Shown here: piece by piece, positions 1 to 9,537 of the stretch
Numbering within the stretch: the stretch's first letter is position 1
Layout of the letters: each line of letters starts with the position of its first letter
Assembly: GCA_014529385.2 (NCBI GenBank)
Contig: CM043942.1
Span: forward strand, 21,000,991 to 21,064,990
DNA length: 64,000 nucleotides
Direction: 5' to 3'
Source of the DNA: Adiantum capillus-veneris
Taxonomy: Eukaryota > Streptophyta > Polypodiopsida > Polypodiales > Pteridaceae
Translations under genes and position numbers: made by a program
The notes under the pieces: model-generated
The model's input: only the letters and a program-made list of their open reading frames with translations
Databases searched by the model: none
Told to the model about the DNA's origin: nothing

Positions 1-1368
1 TGGACTTGTGGTGAAAGAGGTCACATGTCACGTGACTGTCCAAAGGGAAAAGCAAGTGGAAAGAGAGAACAGGGCAACTATGCATCTACTAGCAGAGATG
101 CAGATGACAGCAAAAACGAGCGCATGTTTGTTATGCAGCATGTAATGAATACAATGACTGCAGAGAATTCCACCCAAGATGATGTTTGGTATGTGGATTC
201 AGGTGCCTCTAATCACATGACGTCTCATGGAGAGTGGTTTAGAGATATGCGCAAACCAGATGTGTCAGGCTATGTGCAGAGAGGAGATGACACAGCTCAC
301 CCCATTGCTCATGTAGGGGACATACCTCTAAATACGAAGAGTGGGAAATCAAAGTACTTAGTAGATGTACTTCATGTCCCAAACATTACAGAGAATCTTG
401 TTTCTGTTGGACAAATGGTTGAGCAGGGTTTGCAGGTTCGCTTCAATCCAAATGGTTGTTATGTAGAAGATTTCCAGAATGGCTGTAAGCTGATCACAGA
501 GGGCAAATGTGTGGGCAGAATGTTTACGCTGAATGTAGACATGCCTGAGGTAAAAGCTGCATTATTTGCACAGGGCACAGGTGTTGTGGCTGATGTTGAC
601 ATTTGGCACAAACGCATTGGCCATGTCCATGAGCAGAGATTGCGCAGCATGCAATCAAAACAGATTGTAAAACGTTTGCCCAAATTCAAGGTGGATGGTA
701 TGCATAAAGTGTGTGCAGCATGCCAGTTTGGAAAACAGTCAAAGGGCTCATTTCCACATGAGCGCAATGTATGTAAAAAGCCACTTGAGGTGGTGCACAC
801 AGATGTTTGGGGTCCAACCAATACTGCAAGTATACATGGTTGCAGGTATTATGTCTCTTTCATTGATGACCATACAAGGAAAGTATGGGTCTACTTCATG
901 CGTAACAAAAGTGAAGTGTTTGGTCACTTTCAAGACTTCAAAGTCATGATTGAGAAGGAGACAGATATGCAAATCAAGACATTGAGGTCAGATGGAGGGG
1001 GAGAGTACTTCTCCAATGATTTTTCAGATTTTCTGCGAATGCATGGTATACGCAGGCAGTTTACATGCAGATATACTCCACAACAGAATGGGGTCGCAGA
1101 AAGGAAAAACAGGCACATTGCAGAGGTTGCACGTGCATTGATGAATGAGAAGAACATGCCTCATCATTTCTGGGCTGAAGCAGTAAATACAGCTGTGTAC
1201 ATTATGAACAGGACACCTACAGCTGCGGTGCATGATGTAACACCTGACGAAAAGTTTACAGGTACAAAGCCCGATTTGGCCTTGAGGCGATTTGGCTACA
1301 GGCCAAAACGTATACTATTTCGACCCGAGCTAGAAATGTGTTGCATTCGGCCAACTTTGGGCCAGTAG
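1..1368 (+). pseudogene. copia polyprotein part 1: gag knuckle, protease, integrase
   Basis: The frame is open from base 1; an in-frame Met is at 25 but the true start is left of the window. The first bases encode a CCHC knuckle (CGERGHMSRDC). Counting from the Met at 25, the aspartic protease motif DSGA is near residue 58. The pre-integrase HHCC zinc region begins WHKRIGH near residue 194. The integrase core begins at HTDVWGP near residue 260, continues with the second Asp in LRSDGGGEY, and has the Glu in NGVAERKN near residue 360, so the DDE triad looks complete. Reading fails after FGY at about 1296, where unrelated sequence with stops replaces the expected residues. It resumes at 1435 in the same protein. 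Confidence 0.88.
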
Positions 1369-1431
1369 CTTGGACAGTAGTGGTCAGAGAGCGACTTCTG
1401 GCGGAGTGCCAACGAGTGATGGCACAGAGCT
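1296..1431 (+). other. short unrelated insertion inside copia integrase region
   Basis: Copia proteins normally read LRVFGC, then a few residues, then HVPDELRRK. Here LRRFGY is followed by about 130 bp without copia similarity and with several stops, before VHVPDELRRKLDPKAEK resumes. I see no clear flanking duplication or terminal repeats. It could be a filler insertion or a captured fragment. Boundaries are good to within a few bases. Confidence 0.55.
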
Positions 1432-1434
1432 TAC

Positions 1435-3642
1435 GTGCATGTACCAGATGAGTTGCGTAGGAAATTGGATCCTAAAGCAGAGAAATGTATTCTTGTGGGA
1501 TATTCCCTTGAACAAAAGGGGTACAGGTGCTACAATCCTACTACAGGAGAATTACGAGTGAGCAGAGATGTAGTCTTTGATGAGATGAGCAGTTGGTACA
1601 GTAATGCACATGGCACTATTGGGGCTGATGTAAAAGATGATGTGGTTGTACAAAATGTGAGGCCACAGTCACAGGTTTTGAGTGGACCACAAGAGTCCTC
1701 TTCTCCTGGCTCTGTTGAGAAACCATGGAATGGTAGACTACGTACGCAGGTTACTCCACCAACAGGTACAGGGAATGTATCACGAAAAGGAAAGGAAAAG
1801 GTTGATGAACCTCCCTTTATGGTTGATGCATCATCAGGTTTTTCACATGTAAACATGGATTCAGATGGTTCTGAACAAAGTCTTGATGAGGAATTTGGAA
1901 TTCCGACTATCAGGACACCTGGTGTAAGGAAAGTACAAGAAGATGCTAGAGGGCAAAGGAGTGACCCAGGACCGCGCAGATCTAATAGAGTCAAAAATCC
2001 AATTCAAAAATTGACTTATGATGGGTATCTAGCGTATCACCAAGCGTACATGGCTAAGGTGATACAGGATGTGGAGCCCACATGTTTTGAGGATGCAGTT
2101 GGAAATGTGCATTGGGATGATGCAATGAATGAAGAGATGGCTGCATTGGAAGCAAACGACACATGGGAGTTGGTGCCATTGCCAAGTGGCAAGAAATCTA
2201 TTGGCTGTAAATGGGTGTATAAAAACAAGCATAAGGCTGATGGTAACATTGAGCGTCACAAGGCAAGGCTGGTCGCAAAGGGTTATGCACAGACGTATGG
2301 CATAGACTATGAGGAGACTTTTGCTCCAGTGGCAAAGATGACGACTGTGAGAGCTGTCATAGCAGTGGCTGCATCTAGAGGATGGATTATGCATCAAATG
2401 GATGTAAAGAATGCCTTCTTGAATGGTGAGTTGCAAGAGGAAGTGTATATGGATCAGCCACCTGGTTATGTCGATCCAGATTACCCAGATTATGTATGCA
2501 GACTTCTCAAAGCTTTGTATGGTTTGAAGCAGGGCTCTAGAGCATGGTATGACAGGATTGCCAAGTATCTTGTCAGTATTGGTTTTAGGAGAGCTCATGC
2601 TGATCATTCACTCTATGTATGTGAGAGTGATGTGGGGATTGTGGTCATTACCATATATGTAGATGACCTTATTATTGTTGGTGACAATGCTATGGAGATT
2701 GACCATGTGAAGGGTCTTCTCAAACAGGAGTTTGAAATGAAAGATTTAGGCGAGTTGCGCTACTTTCTTGGCATTGAGGTGATCAGGACTCCAGAGGGTG
2801 TATGGCTATCACAGAGACAGTATGCTTTGGACATGTTGTCAAAGTATGGTATGGCTGATTGTAAGCCAATTTCTATTCCCTTGGATGTGAATGCAAAGCT
2901 GAGTGCAGAGAAGGGTGATGTTGTTGAGGATGTCAACATGTACAGGAAGATTGTGGGTAGTCTAATCTACTTGACTATCACGAGGCCAGACTTGAGCTAC
3001 ACAGTAGGCTTGGAGAGTCAGTTCATGCAGCTTCCGAGGAAGCCACATTTGGATGGAGTACGACGCACACTTAGGTATGTGCAAGGGACTCTTGACTACG
3101 CATTGTTCTATGCAGCAGATGCACCATTAGCATTGTATGGGTATACAGATGCAGATTGGGCAGGTAGCATTGTTGATAGGAGATCTACGAGTGGCTTCAT
3201 GTTCTCTTTTGGGAGTGCTCCTGTTACTTGGAGCAGCAAAAAGCAGCCTACGATTGCTTTATCGAGCACAGAGGCCGAGTACAGAGGTGCAGCAGTTGCG
3301 GCGTGCGAGGTAGCTTGGCTACGCACATTACTTGAGGACTTGGGAGTGCAGGTGGACCAGCAGATTTTCATCCATTGTGACAACCTCAGCAGCATGCAGT
3401 TGGCTAGGAACCCAGTGTTCCATGCCAGGACCAAACACATAGAGGTCCATTACCACTACGTTCGAGAGCGAGTGTTGGCGGGCGACATCGACTTGGTCTA
3501 CGTCAGCACAGAGGAGCAGATAGCGGATATCTTTACCAAGGCCCTCGGAGCTGAGAAGCTTCGATGTTTCCGGACTATGCTTGGACTCTGCGACATGCAG
3601 AGCTCGAGGGGGAGTGTTGAGATGTCGAGCTCTACACCTTGA
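1435..3642 (+). CDS. copia polyprotein part 2: reverse transcriptase and RNase H
   Basis: This is the C-terminal half of the C1 polyprotein. It starts with the linker region that follows integrase (CILVGYSLEQKGY). Reverse transcriptase begins with WELVPLPSGKKSIGCKWVYK and carries HQMDVKNAFLNG and the catalytic box YVDDLIIVG near residue 408. RNase H begins TDADWAGS near residue 569, with STEAEYRG and CDNLSSMQLARNP. It ends in the usual copia tail HYHYVRERV and DIFTKALG. All catalytic Asp positions I can see are kept and the frame is open for 735 residues. It was once continuous with the preceding part; the Met at 1435 is only the first Met after the insertion and not a real start. Confidence 0.9.
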   Translation: MHVPDELRRKLDPKAEKCILVGYSLEQKGYRCYNPTTGELRVSRDVVFDEMSSWYSNAHGTIGADVKDDVVVQNVRPQSQVLSGPQESSSPGSVEKPWNGRLRTQVTPPTGTGNVSRKGKEKVDEPPFMVDASSGFSHVNMDSDGSEQSLDEEFGIPTIRTPGVRKVQEDARGQRSDPGPRRSNRVKNPIQKLTYDGYLAYHQAYMAKVIQDVEPTCFEDAVGNVHWDDAMNEEMAALEANDTWELVPLPSGKKSIGCKWVYKNKHKADGNIERHKARLVAKGYAQTYGIDYEETFAPVAKMTTVRAVIAVAASRGWIMHQMDVKNAFLNGELQEEVYMDQPPGYVDPDYPDYVCRLLKALYGLKQGSRAWYDRIAKYLVSIGFRRAHADHSLYVCESDVGIVVITIYVDDLIIVGDNAMEIDHVKGLLKQEFEMKDLGELRYFLGIEVIRTPEGVWLSQRQYALDMLSKYGMADCKPISIPLDVNAKLSAEKGDVVEDVNMYRKIVGSLIYLTITRPDLSYTVGLESQFMQLPRKPHLDGVRRTLRYVQGTLDYALFYAADAPLALYGYTDADWAGSIVDRRSTSGFMFSFGSAPVTWSSKKQPTIALSSTEAEYRGAAVAACEVAWLRTLLEDLGVQVDQQIFIHCDNLSSMQLARNPVFHARTKHIEVHYHYVRERVLAGDIDLVYVSTEEQIADIFTKALGAEKLRCFRTMLGLCDMQSSRGSVEMSSSTP

Positions 3643-3933
3643 GCTGGCATCCACTACGGGTCTTGGCCGCTTACGGCATTTACTCACTGGCGCGTTAGGT
3701 GACCGACACGGAGGATCTCTACCAGTGATTCTACAGCTGGACTACACTTATAGTGCCAGCCTAGTACGCTTCTAGTGAGTTCACACTTAGTGACTGCATG
3801 TACATATGTGCTACTTTTCAGCTTTAGCACTTAGTCATTTTGTACTCTCTTTTCTGTAAACAAGAAGTAGCTTTCCATCTCTGTGTGCTTTGTGCTTGTC
3901 TTGTGTAGCTCTCTTGTATCCTCATTCTTTACA
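3615..3933 (+). repeat. 3' LTR of copia C1
   Basis: It begins TGTTGAGATG straight after a purine-rich tract (GAGGGGGAG) and after the stop codon region. It ends in TTTACA where similarity to an unrelated gypsy LTR starts. The 5' LTR is outside the window, so the right edge rests on the CA end and the abrupt change of sequence family. Confidence 0.65.
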
Positions 3934-4190
3934 TTAGTGTGTGAGAGTGTTCCATTGGTGTTAGGGTTAGTGTAAATTCCTTGCTTGTTTGTGGGTTGCT
4001 CTAATGATTCTCCTCTTTTGCGTCCTAGTTCGCTCTTAAACTAGGTGGTGCCCCTTGTGTAGTTGGGATTTGGCTGTGGGTTTGTTGTTTTGGTTTGTGT
4101 TGTGTTGTGCCCCAGGCCCATTGAGCAGCACGGGAGCCTTGAAGGGTGTCTAGAGGTTGCTCTTCTTGTTGCCCGCCCCGGACCGCTTCA
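3934..4190 (+). repeat. 3' end of a gypsy LTR (family LTR-A), plus orientation
   Basis: This stretch is nearly identical to the reverse complement of 23128-23385, which is the 5' LTR end of a minus-strand gypsy element. Similarity stops on the right exactly at GACCGCTTCA, matching the LTR end GACCGCCTCA of the other copy. On the left it stops at the C1 LTR. It includes the CTAGGTGGTGCC motif at 4041 that recurs in other LTRs of this window. It is probably the remainder of an LTR cut by C1. Confidence 0.75.
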
Positions 4191-4218
4191 CCGTTATCCT
4201 ATTTGTCGGCAACGGGGC

Positions 4219-6093
4219 TTAATCATCCTCTTTGCTTTCAACTTTCCCGATGGCGACTTTCCTCAGCTCTGTGGACGTTTGTCGCAGCAATGCATTATGA
4301 AAATTTGGGACCAATTTCAGCAATGAACCCAGAGGTACTTGTATTGGTGACATGAGGACCTCTTTCCAAACTGAATTCCAATCCTCCTCTTCTCTAATAT
4401 CATCCTTATTTCCATCTTTTCCTTCCTTTATTTCCAGGCCCACAGTTGATGGTCCTGATGACTGCACTGGTGGTGCGGATTGTGGCAACCAGGACATAGT
4501 CTTTTTCTGCACTTCTTCATGAGCAGTCCAATTCGGAATCTTTACATCAGGTGTCGGAACCACATTTTTACCCGATCGCGTGATTAATGAAACCACTGGA
4601 TCAGACTCCTCCAATCCTTCAATCTGAGCCATAGCCACACTAGGCTGTTGCCCTGCAGCGCGTTCTTGCTTCTTCCGATCATATTCCATAGCTTCAGTAC
4701 ACTCGGATCGCCAGTGCCCATCCCCCAAACAGAAAATGCATGTCTTGGGGCGATTAGGATCTTAGCCACCTCTTCCGCGACCTCATCCTCCTCCTTGACC
4801 CCGTCCTCCTGCTTGACCTTGCAAAGGCGTCTCTGATGTATGAGCATGAGCCATCACCACAGCAGGCTCTTGTCCCTGCCCTATCTGTGGTTGTTGCCAT
4901 GTAGAAGAGTCTCCTTGACTCCGATGACCCCGACCATTGAAATAACATTCCATTGTATTATGAGTATTGGTTGTGCAAATCGCACACCACTTCTGATTCA
5001 TTGCGCACTCTTGAGCAGCATGGCCCGGATTCCGGTACTGGGTACACCATAGTTCCTTCAGAATTTTAGCAACCGCAGCCAATTTCGATGATCCGGATGA
5101 AACACCTTTCCCGTGACGCTGGGATTTTTTCCGAGGTGTCTCTTTCGATTCTTTCCCCGAATCGTTGTTGCTTGAGTCTGAGGAATCTGATACTACGGAC
5201 TCCGACTCCCAGCTATCACTGCTGCTGTCTTGCGACTTTCGATGAGATTTCTTCCTGTCTTTTTTCTTTGATTTCTTTGGAGATTCCGTATCCTCTAAAG
5301 ATTCTCCTTCTACTACAGTCCTAGGAATTACATTATCCAGTGGAGTAGTTACCTTATCCACTGTTGCCATAGCAGTTCTGAGATCCTTGTTGAGTCCCCG
5401 CAAAAAATAATCATTCAGCACTTCTGCTGCCGGCCTTTGTGCCTGAGGTACCCTTTGCAAAAGCATCCGAAATTTTTCAGCGGAATCCTCCACTGGCAAT
5501 GACTTCTGCCACAGCATTCGAAGCTTTTCCAAATGTTGAGGGACTGTCTTTTTCGTTCTAAACCTTCGGAGAAACGCTCTGGATCCGTCGACATACGTCT
5601 GAAAATGATCATCAAGGTATTCGGACAACCATTTCCCCGAGAGTGTAGATTCAAACACTGATTGTTGATGGAGAGGAATCACCACCCCAGGATGATTCAA
5701 TCCATAAGCTTTATTGAATTGGTGTAAATGTGCATTAGGGTCTTCTCTGGAAAGACCTCAAAATCGACTATACTTAATCTGAGGATGTGCCATCACCCCT
5801 TGCCCAACTATACCTCCTCCCAGAAAAAGCTGACGAGCACTAGGAGGTGGGGAAAGTCGCGGAGACACCCACGGACTGCTTACCGGAGACGGTGATGGAG
5901 CAACCTGTGTGGGTGAGGGTGAACGTACGACAGGAGGACATGACTGACTGCATGGAGTACGCCTCGCCCGCCGCAACCATCTATCACGCTCCGAGCTTGG
6001 TGATGGAGATACAGATTCCTCAACCTGCGGTGAAGAAAAAACAAATTCATCTGAACCGCCTCTCCTTCTAGGTCTTCCTACAATTGGAACCAC
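4219..6093 (-). pseudogene. gypsy-type gag, broken
   Basis: Read on the minus strand there are three pieces. From 6093 to 5758 there is a Ser/Pro/Arg-rich N-terminus ending in MAHPQIKYSRF. From 5700 to 4783 there is a capsid-like region (SGKWLSEYLDDHFQTYVDG, then LNDYFLRGLNKDLRTAMATV), a Ser/Lys-rich stretch, and a cysteine-rich region CTQYRNPGHAAQEC followed by CAICTTNTHNTMEC. From 4728 to 4219 there is a further finger (HW..EC) and an acidic tail with ITRSGKNVVP, a motif typical just before protease. Stops and frame changes separate the pieces. Protease and pol are missing, cut off at about 4191 where LTR-A begins. It is linked to the LTR at 6171-6572. Confidence 0.75.
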
Positions 6094-6170
6094 AGGGTTA
6101 GGCAGACCCTACAACCTAGTGTGCATGCATATTCATCGCAGGTCGTCCATCATGCATCGTGGTCGCCATA

Positions 6171-6572
6171 TGTAATGGCTATTGCCCGCACAGGAGCAAT
6201 AGGAATTATGGGAATGATTACCCGCGAACTACATTATGTGAACATCAAACACATAGAAATAGGAGAGAAGACAGTACATAGTATAGAGGCACAGAACACC
6301 TCTTGCTTCATTCATATGTAATCCGGACACAGAGTTACAACAGTAGATGTAATGAATAACATAGAGGTTGGTTGGTTACATCCAAACACAGGTATGCCCC
6401 CCCATATACAATCGCTGCTCCAGCGTAGATCGGGAACGGTACACACACTCCTCTCCCATGATATCTTGTGAAGAACTGCCGCCACGGCCGCCGCATACCG
6501 CATGACTCCTGATCCGCAATGTCCAGACCTCCGCAGGACCGCAGAACCGCATGTGCGACTCATGCCGTAACA
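6171..6572 (-). repeat. 5' LTR of the minus-strand gypsy gag at 4219-6093
   Basis: On the minus strand this runs from TGTTACGGC to GCCATTACA, an imperfect inverted pair with TG and CA ends, about 402 bp. Directly inside it comes TATGGCGACCACG, a possible tRNA primer site (compare the plant tRNA-Arg type end TGGCGACC), and then the gag N-terminus. No second copy lies in the window, so the edges are inferred from the termini and position. Confidence 0.5.
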
Positions 6573-6699
6573 GCTAGGGATTTGTATAGAACCCTAAGGG
6601 TGTAAGAGAAAATGATTTACCCTAGTCTTAGGAGACTATCCTTGAAAGAGTACATACAAGAGGGAGTGCTTTGAGGTATAGCATCTCAGCTCTAGAAAT

Positions 6700-7245
6700 C
6701 CCAACAAGAGGAAGGAGAGTCCGTGAGAGACTTTATTAGTCGCTTGAAGCATTTGAATTCCTGTTGTAATCCAAATGATAACTTCAAGAATAATCAATTG
6801 CTTGATAGATTCATTAGGGGATTACGAAATGAGGATATCTACAATGGCCTAGTCATTAGAGAAATCACCACTTGGGAAAGAGTCACCACCAATGGAATCC
6901 AATTGGAGGACAATTTAATGATTCAAGGAGAAAGAGTGTATGTTGAGCCTAAATCTACTTGCTTGCAAGCATTAGGGCATGAGCCAATGACCCTAAAGCC
7001 TATTGCTAAAGAGACAAAGATATATGAGATGACCTTAGTAAATCTCACCAAGGCCATTCAAGAGAGTCTTAGAGACAATCGTGCTCCACAAAACAATCAT
7101 ATGTATCCAAGAAGGGAGCAACAATGGGACTTAGTTGTCTATGGTCCACATAGTACCAGTGAATGCCCACTTGTAAAGTAGAATTTATTGGGAATTGCAA
7201 TGTCTGTGGGAGGTATGGTCATCAAGCCAATGATTGCATAGTATT
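6700..7245 (+). pseudogene. retrotransposon gag remnant
   Basis: The frame with GESVRDFISRLKHLN, LLDRFIRGLRNEDIYNGL and IQLEDNLMIQGE is a gag capsid region. It stops at 7181. After a one-base frame change, CNVCGRYGHQANDC at about 7199-7240 forms a perfect CCHC knuckle. No LTR or protease could be linked to it. It may or may not belong to the copia remnant that follows. The N-terminus is missing. Confidence 0.7.
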
Positions 7246-7639
7246 TAAACACATGATGGCCAATAGACTAGCCTTATCATGAATGGATACATCTCTAGTT
7301 CCAGCATTGATTTCGGTCCCACCTCTTGAATAAACATCACAACACATGGTCCCTAGGCCCAAAATGTTTCTCAAACAACACCCTTACCACCTCCAGTGCT
7401 AGGACCACAACCACCACATTGGAGAATCACTTCTGTGAATCAAGTGGATTGTGAGTCATCTATTGCTTGTTTGGAAGGCTGTGAGGAAGATATAGTCCCT
7501 AATAATGCCTATGGATTTGATGCACTTGAAGAATGTCCACAATACTACATGGAGGACTATTGGTTGTCTATCAACTAGCTGCTCTTGCGAAAAGAGACTA
7601 CCTATCTATCAAGTAGCTGCTCTTGCGACAATAGTACTT
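7246..7639. other. retroelement-derived spacer, no recognisable domain
   Basis: A short open stretch (7396-7578) has no recognised domain. A direct repeat of about 23 bp (CTATCAACTAGCTGCTCTTG near 7567 and CTATCAAGTAGCTGCTCTTG near 7602, one difference) lies at its end. Nothing else is seen. Confidence 0.4.
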
Positions 7640-8049
7640 CGTGACTTTCATTGATGATTACTCCAGGCATGCATGAGTATTTCCGCTTAAAGCGAAGTCC
7701 GAAGTTTTTATGTGCTTCAAACAATTTCTAGCTATGGCTGAAAATGTCTCGAAATGTACTATGGGCATCCTCTGTTCCGATCGAGGGGGGCAGTATATGT
7801 CTCATGAATTTAATGCATTTCTGGCTAGTCGTGGGATAAAACACCAATGTACAGTGCCTTATACACCTCAGCAAAATGGTGTTGCTGAGAGGAAAAAACA
7901 GGTCACTGAAGGAAATGGCATGATGTATGGTCAAAAGTCAAGCTTTGCCGCATTCTTTTTGGCTTGAGGCCATCATGTGTGCCACTTATGTACTTAACAG
8001 GTGTCCTACGAAAGCTTTGCAGTCTATTACTCCATATGAAGCATGGCAT
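7640..8049 (+). pseudogene. copia C2 integrase, left half (split by G1)
   Basis: Frames here encode TFIDDYSRHA, then SEVFMCFKQFLAMAEN, CSDRGGQYMSHEF and YTPQQNGVAERKKQ, and then ATYVLNRCPTKALQSITPYEAWH. This is the C-terminal part of a copia integrase core, with the second Asp and the Glu visible. Frameshifts and stops mark an old copy. The reading breaks at TPYEAWH exactly where G1 begins, and it resumes at 15922 with HDRKPSIEHMRVFGC. Confidence 0.85.
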
Positions 8050-8470
8050 TGATCCGAGCCTATCACAAATTTTTGTTTATTATATTTTGTTAGTTTTCCT
8101 TGATTCTAGAGGTTTACAATAAAAGAAAGAGTGAGAACAACCTCTTGGAAAAATTTTAAAAAAAAGATTTGATAGGAATTTTTTCTTGACTAGTTCACCA
8201 GAGGTGAAAGGTAGAGGGAGAACCTAGTGGTAAAGGGAAGGGAAAATATGTAAATGTGAAAAGAAAAGATATGATGTGGTTGTGGAGCCATGCACCCATG
8301 ATTCAAGGGTCATGAGTGGCTCATATCATCATGGCTTTGGAGCCATATGATGATTCAAACAAATGGGACCCAAGTGGAAGACTTGGTAAAGGAAGGAACC
8401 AGACACATGATTTTGCTGAATTTTAAAAAAATACTTCCACTCCTATCCAAGAAAATTTGTCTTCATCAAA

Positions 8471-8563
8471 GTTGTAGCTAATGAGCTGGAGATTCTGGCC
8501 ATATTTTTTTTATAATTTTTGCATCTACGGTCTAGGAGATATGGTCAAAATGGCGGACGCCAG
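8471..8563 (+). promoter_or_regulatory. conserved U3 module of the G1 LTR
   Basis: From GTTGTAGCTAATGAGCTG to GGACGCCAG, about 93 bp. The same landmarks, in the same order and spacing, occur at 14859-14951 (the other G1 LTR), on the minus strand at 61881-61973, and in weaker form at 24794-24886. The role is unknown; its place upstream of the TATA box suggests a U3 regulatory or structural element. Confidence 0.5.
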
Positions 8564-9016
8564 TTTTTCAACTGTGGTGGAGACCACCCCCTCTACCTTT
8601 ACACACACACACCCTTCCTTTTCCACATTGAGACCTTCTCTAAAAATCAGCCATTAGTCTTTTCACCCTCCTCTCCTTCCTTCTCTCTCTCAAGCTCAAA
8701 AACCCATCAAAATTCCTCTTCTAATCACCTCTCAAGTCATGCTTAATCTTGTTGTAATTCATAAGTTCTCATTCAGCCCCTTTCTATTATTACTAGATAT
8801 GTATTGATTTTATGTAGATTCTTTACATTTTAAAATAAGGAAGCTCTTGGACTCAAGCTATGGAGGAAGGAGTGAAGACAACACAAGTGATGATGGAGCT
8901 AATTGGTCAACAAATCACTTGGAAGGAGCTTCTTCATTGGTTGAATGTCCCTAATAAAGCTTCATTTGTACAAATTACACTTGGATCTTAACCTCACTCC
9001 TAATCACTCTCTTTCC

Positions 9017-9027
9017 TATATAAAGAG
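9017..9027 (+). promoter_or_regulatory. TATA box of G1 5' LTR
   Basis: TATATAAAGAG lies in a pyrimidine-rich context, repeated at 15407-15417 in the 3' LTR. It is the best candidate for the pol II promoter of the element. Confidence 0.6.
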
Positions 9028-9338
9028 GCCTTCCCCTTTGTAATTTCAAGCCTCCCTCAGCCCCATTGAGTCTTTGTATCACTCACCATGAGCCCATAAG
9101 CTCATTCATTCACTCTATTCTTGCACATTCTAGAGTGCAAATTGTTTCATGCTAGTAATCTCTCCTTCTCTTACTTATGTTAATTAAGAGAAATCTTGTA
9201 TATATGTGTGAGAGTGCTTGATGTGATCTTGGCTAATCCTTGAGTGGTTGTTTGGTAATCTACATGCTATTTGTGTTGGGAGTGTTTGAAGTCATCCATT
9301 CCTTGTACACACACTAAGGTTAATGCTTCATTCATAGT

Positions 9339-9340
<2 letters not shown>

Positions 9341-9419
<79 letters not shown>
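9341..9419 (+). repeat. (CT)n microsatellite in G1 5' LTR
   Basis: An uninterrupted TC run of about 79 bp downstream of the TATA box, probably transcribed. The matching run in the 3' LTR is 15731-15803. Confidence 0.95.
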
Positions 9420-9422
<3 letters not shown>

Positions 9423-9537
9423 TGTAGCGGTCCTAACCCACGCTTCCAAGACTAGGTGGTGCCCTTATCTCATTTCCCTTGTGGCGCAATGGAGTTTGTT
9501 TTGGTGTAGAGGCCGCCATTCCAAATTTCCTTCGTCA

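Larger units (their letters stand above)
1..3933 (+). mobile_element. Ty1/copia retrotransposon C1, 3' part
   Basis: The domain order zinc knuckle, protease, integrase, reverse transcriptase, RNase H is that of Ty1/copia. The window opens inside the gag zinc knuckle, so the 5' LTR and most of gag lie to the left. The coding region ends in a TAG near a purine-rich tract (about 3605-3614) that directly precedes an LTR starting TGTTGAGATG. The element is nearly intact except for a short insertion near 1296-1431 that breaks the polyprotein. Its right end abuts sequence that is internal to a gypsy LTR (compare 3934-4190 with 23128-23385). That suggests C1 inserted into that LTR. Confidence 0.9.
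8050..9537 (+). repeat. 5' LTR of G1
   Basis: It starts TGATCCGAGCCTATCAC and ends TTCCTTCGTCA, with TG and CA termini. It is nearly identical to 14438-15921. It contains the U3 module at 8471-8563, a TATA box at 9017 and the (CT)n run at 9341-9419, followed by CTAGGTGGTGCCC. Confidence 0.93.

Noticed and set aside
2029-2607. 192-codon minus-strand frame
   Set aside because: Antisense shadow of the copia reverse transcriptase, whose plus-strand frame has all expected motifs.
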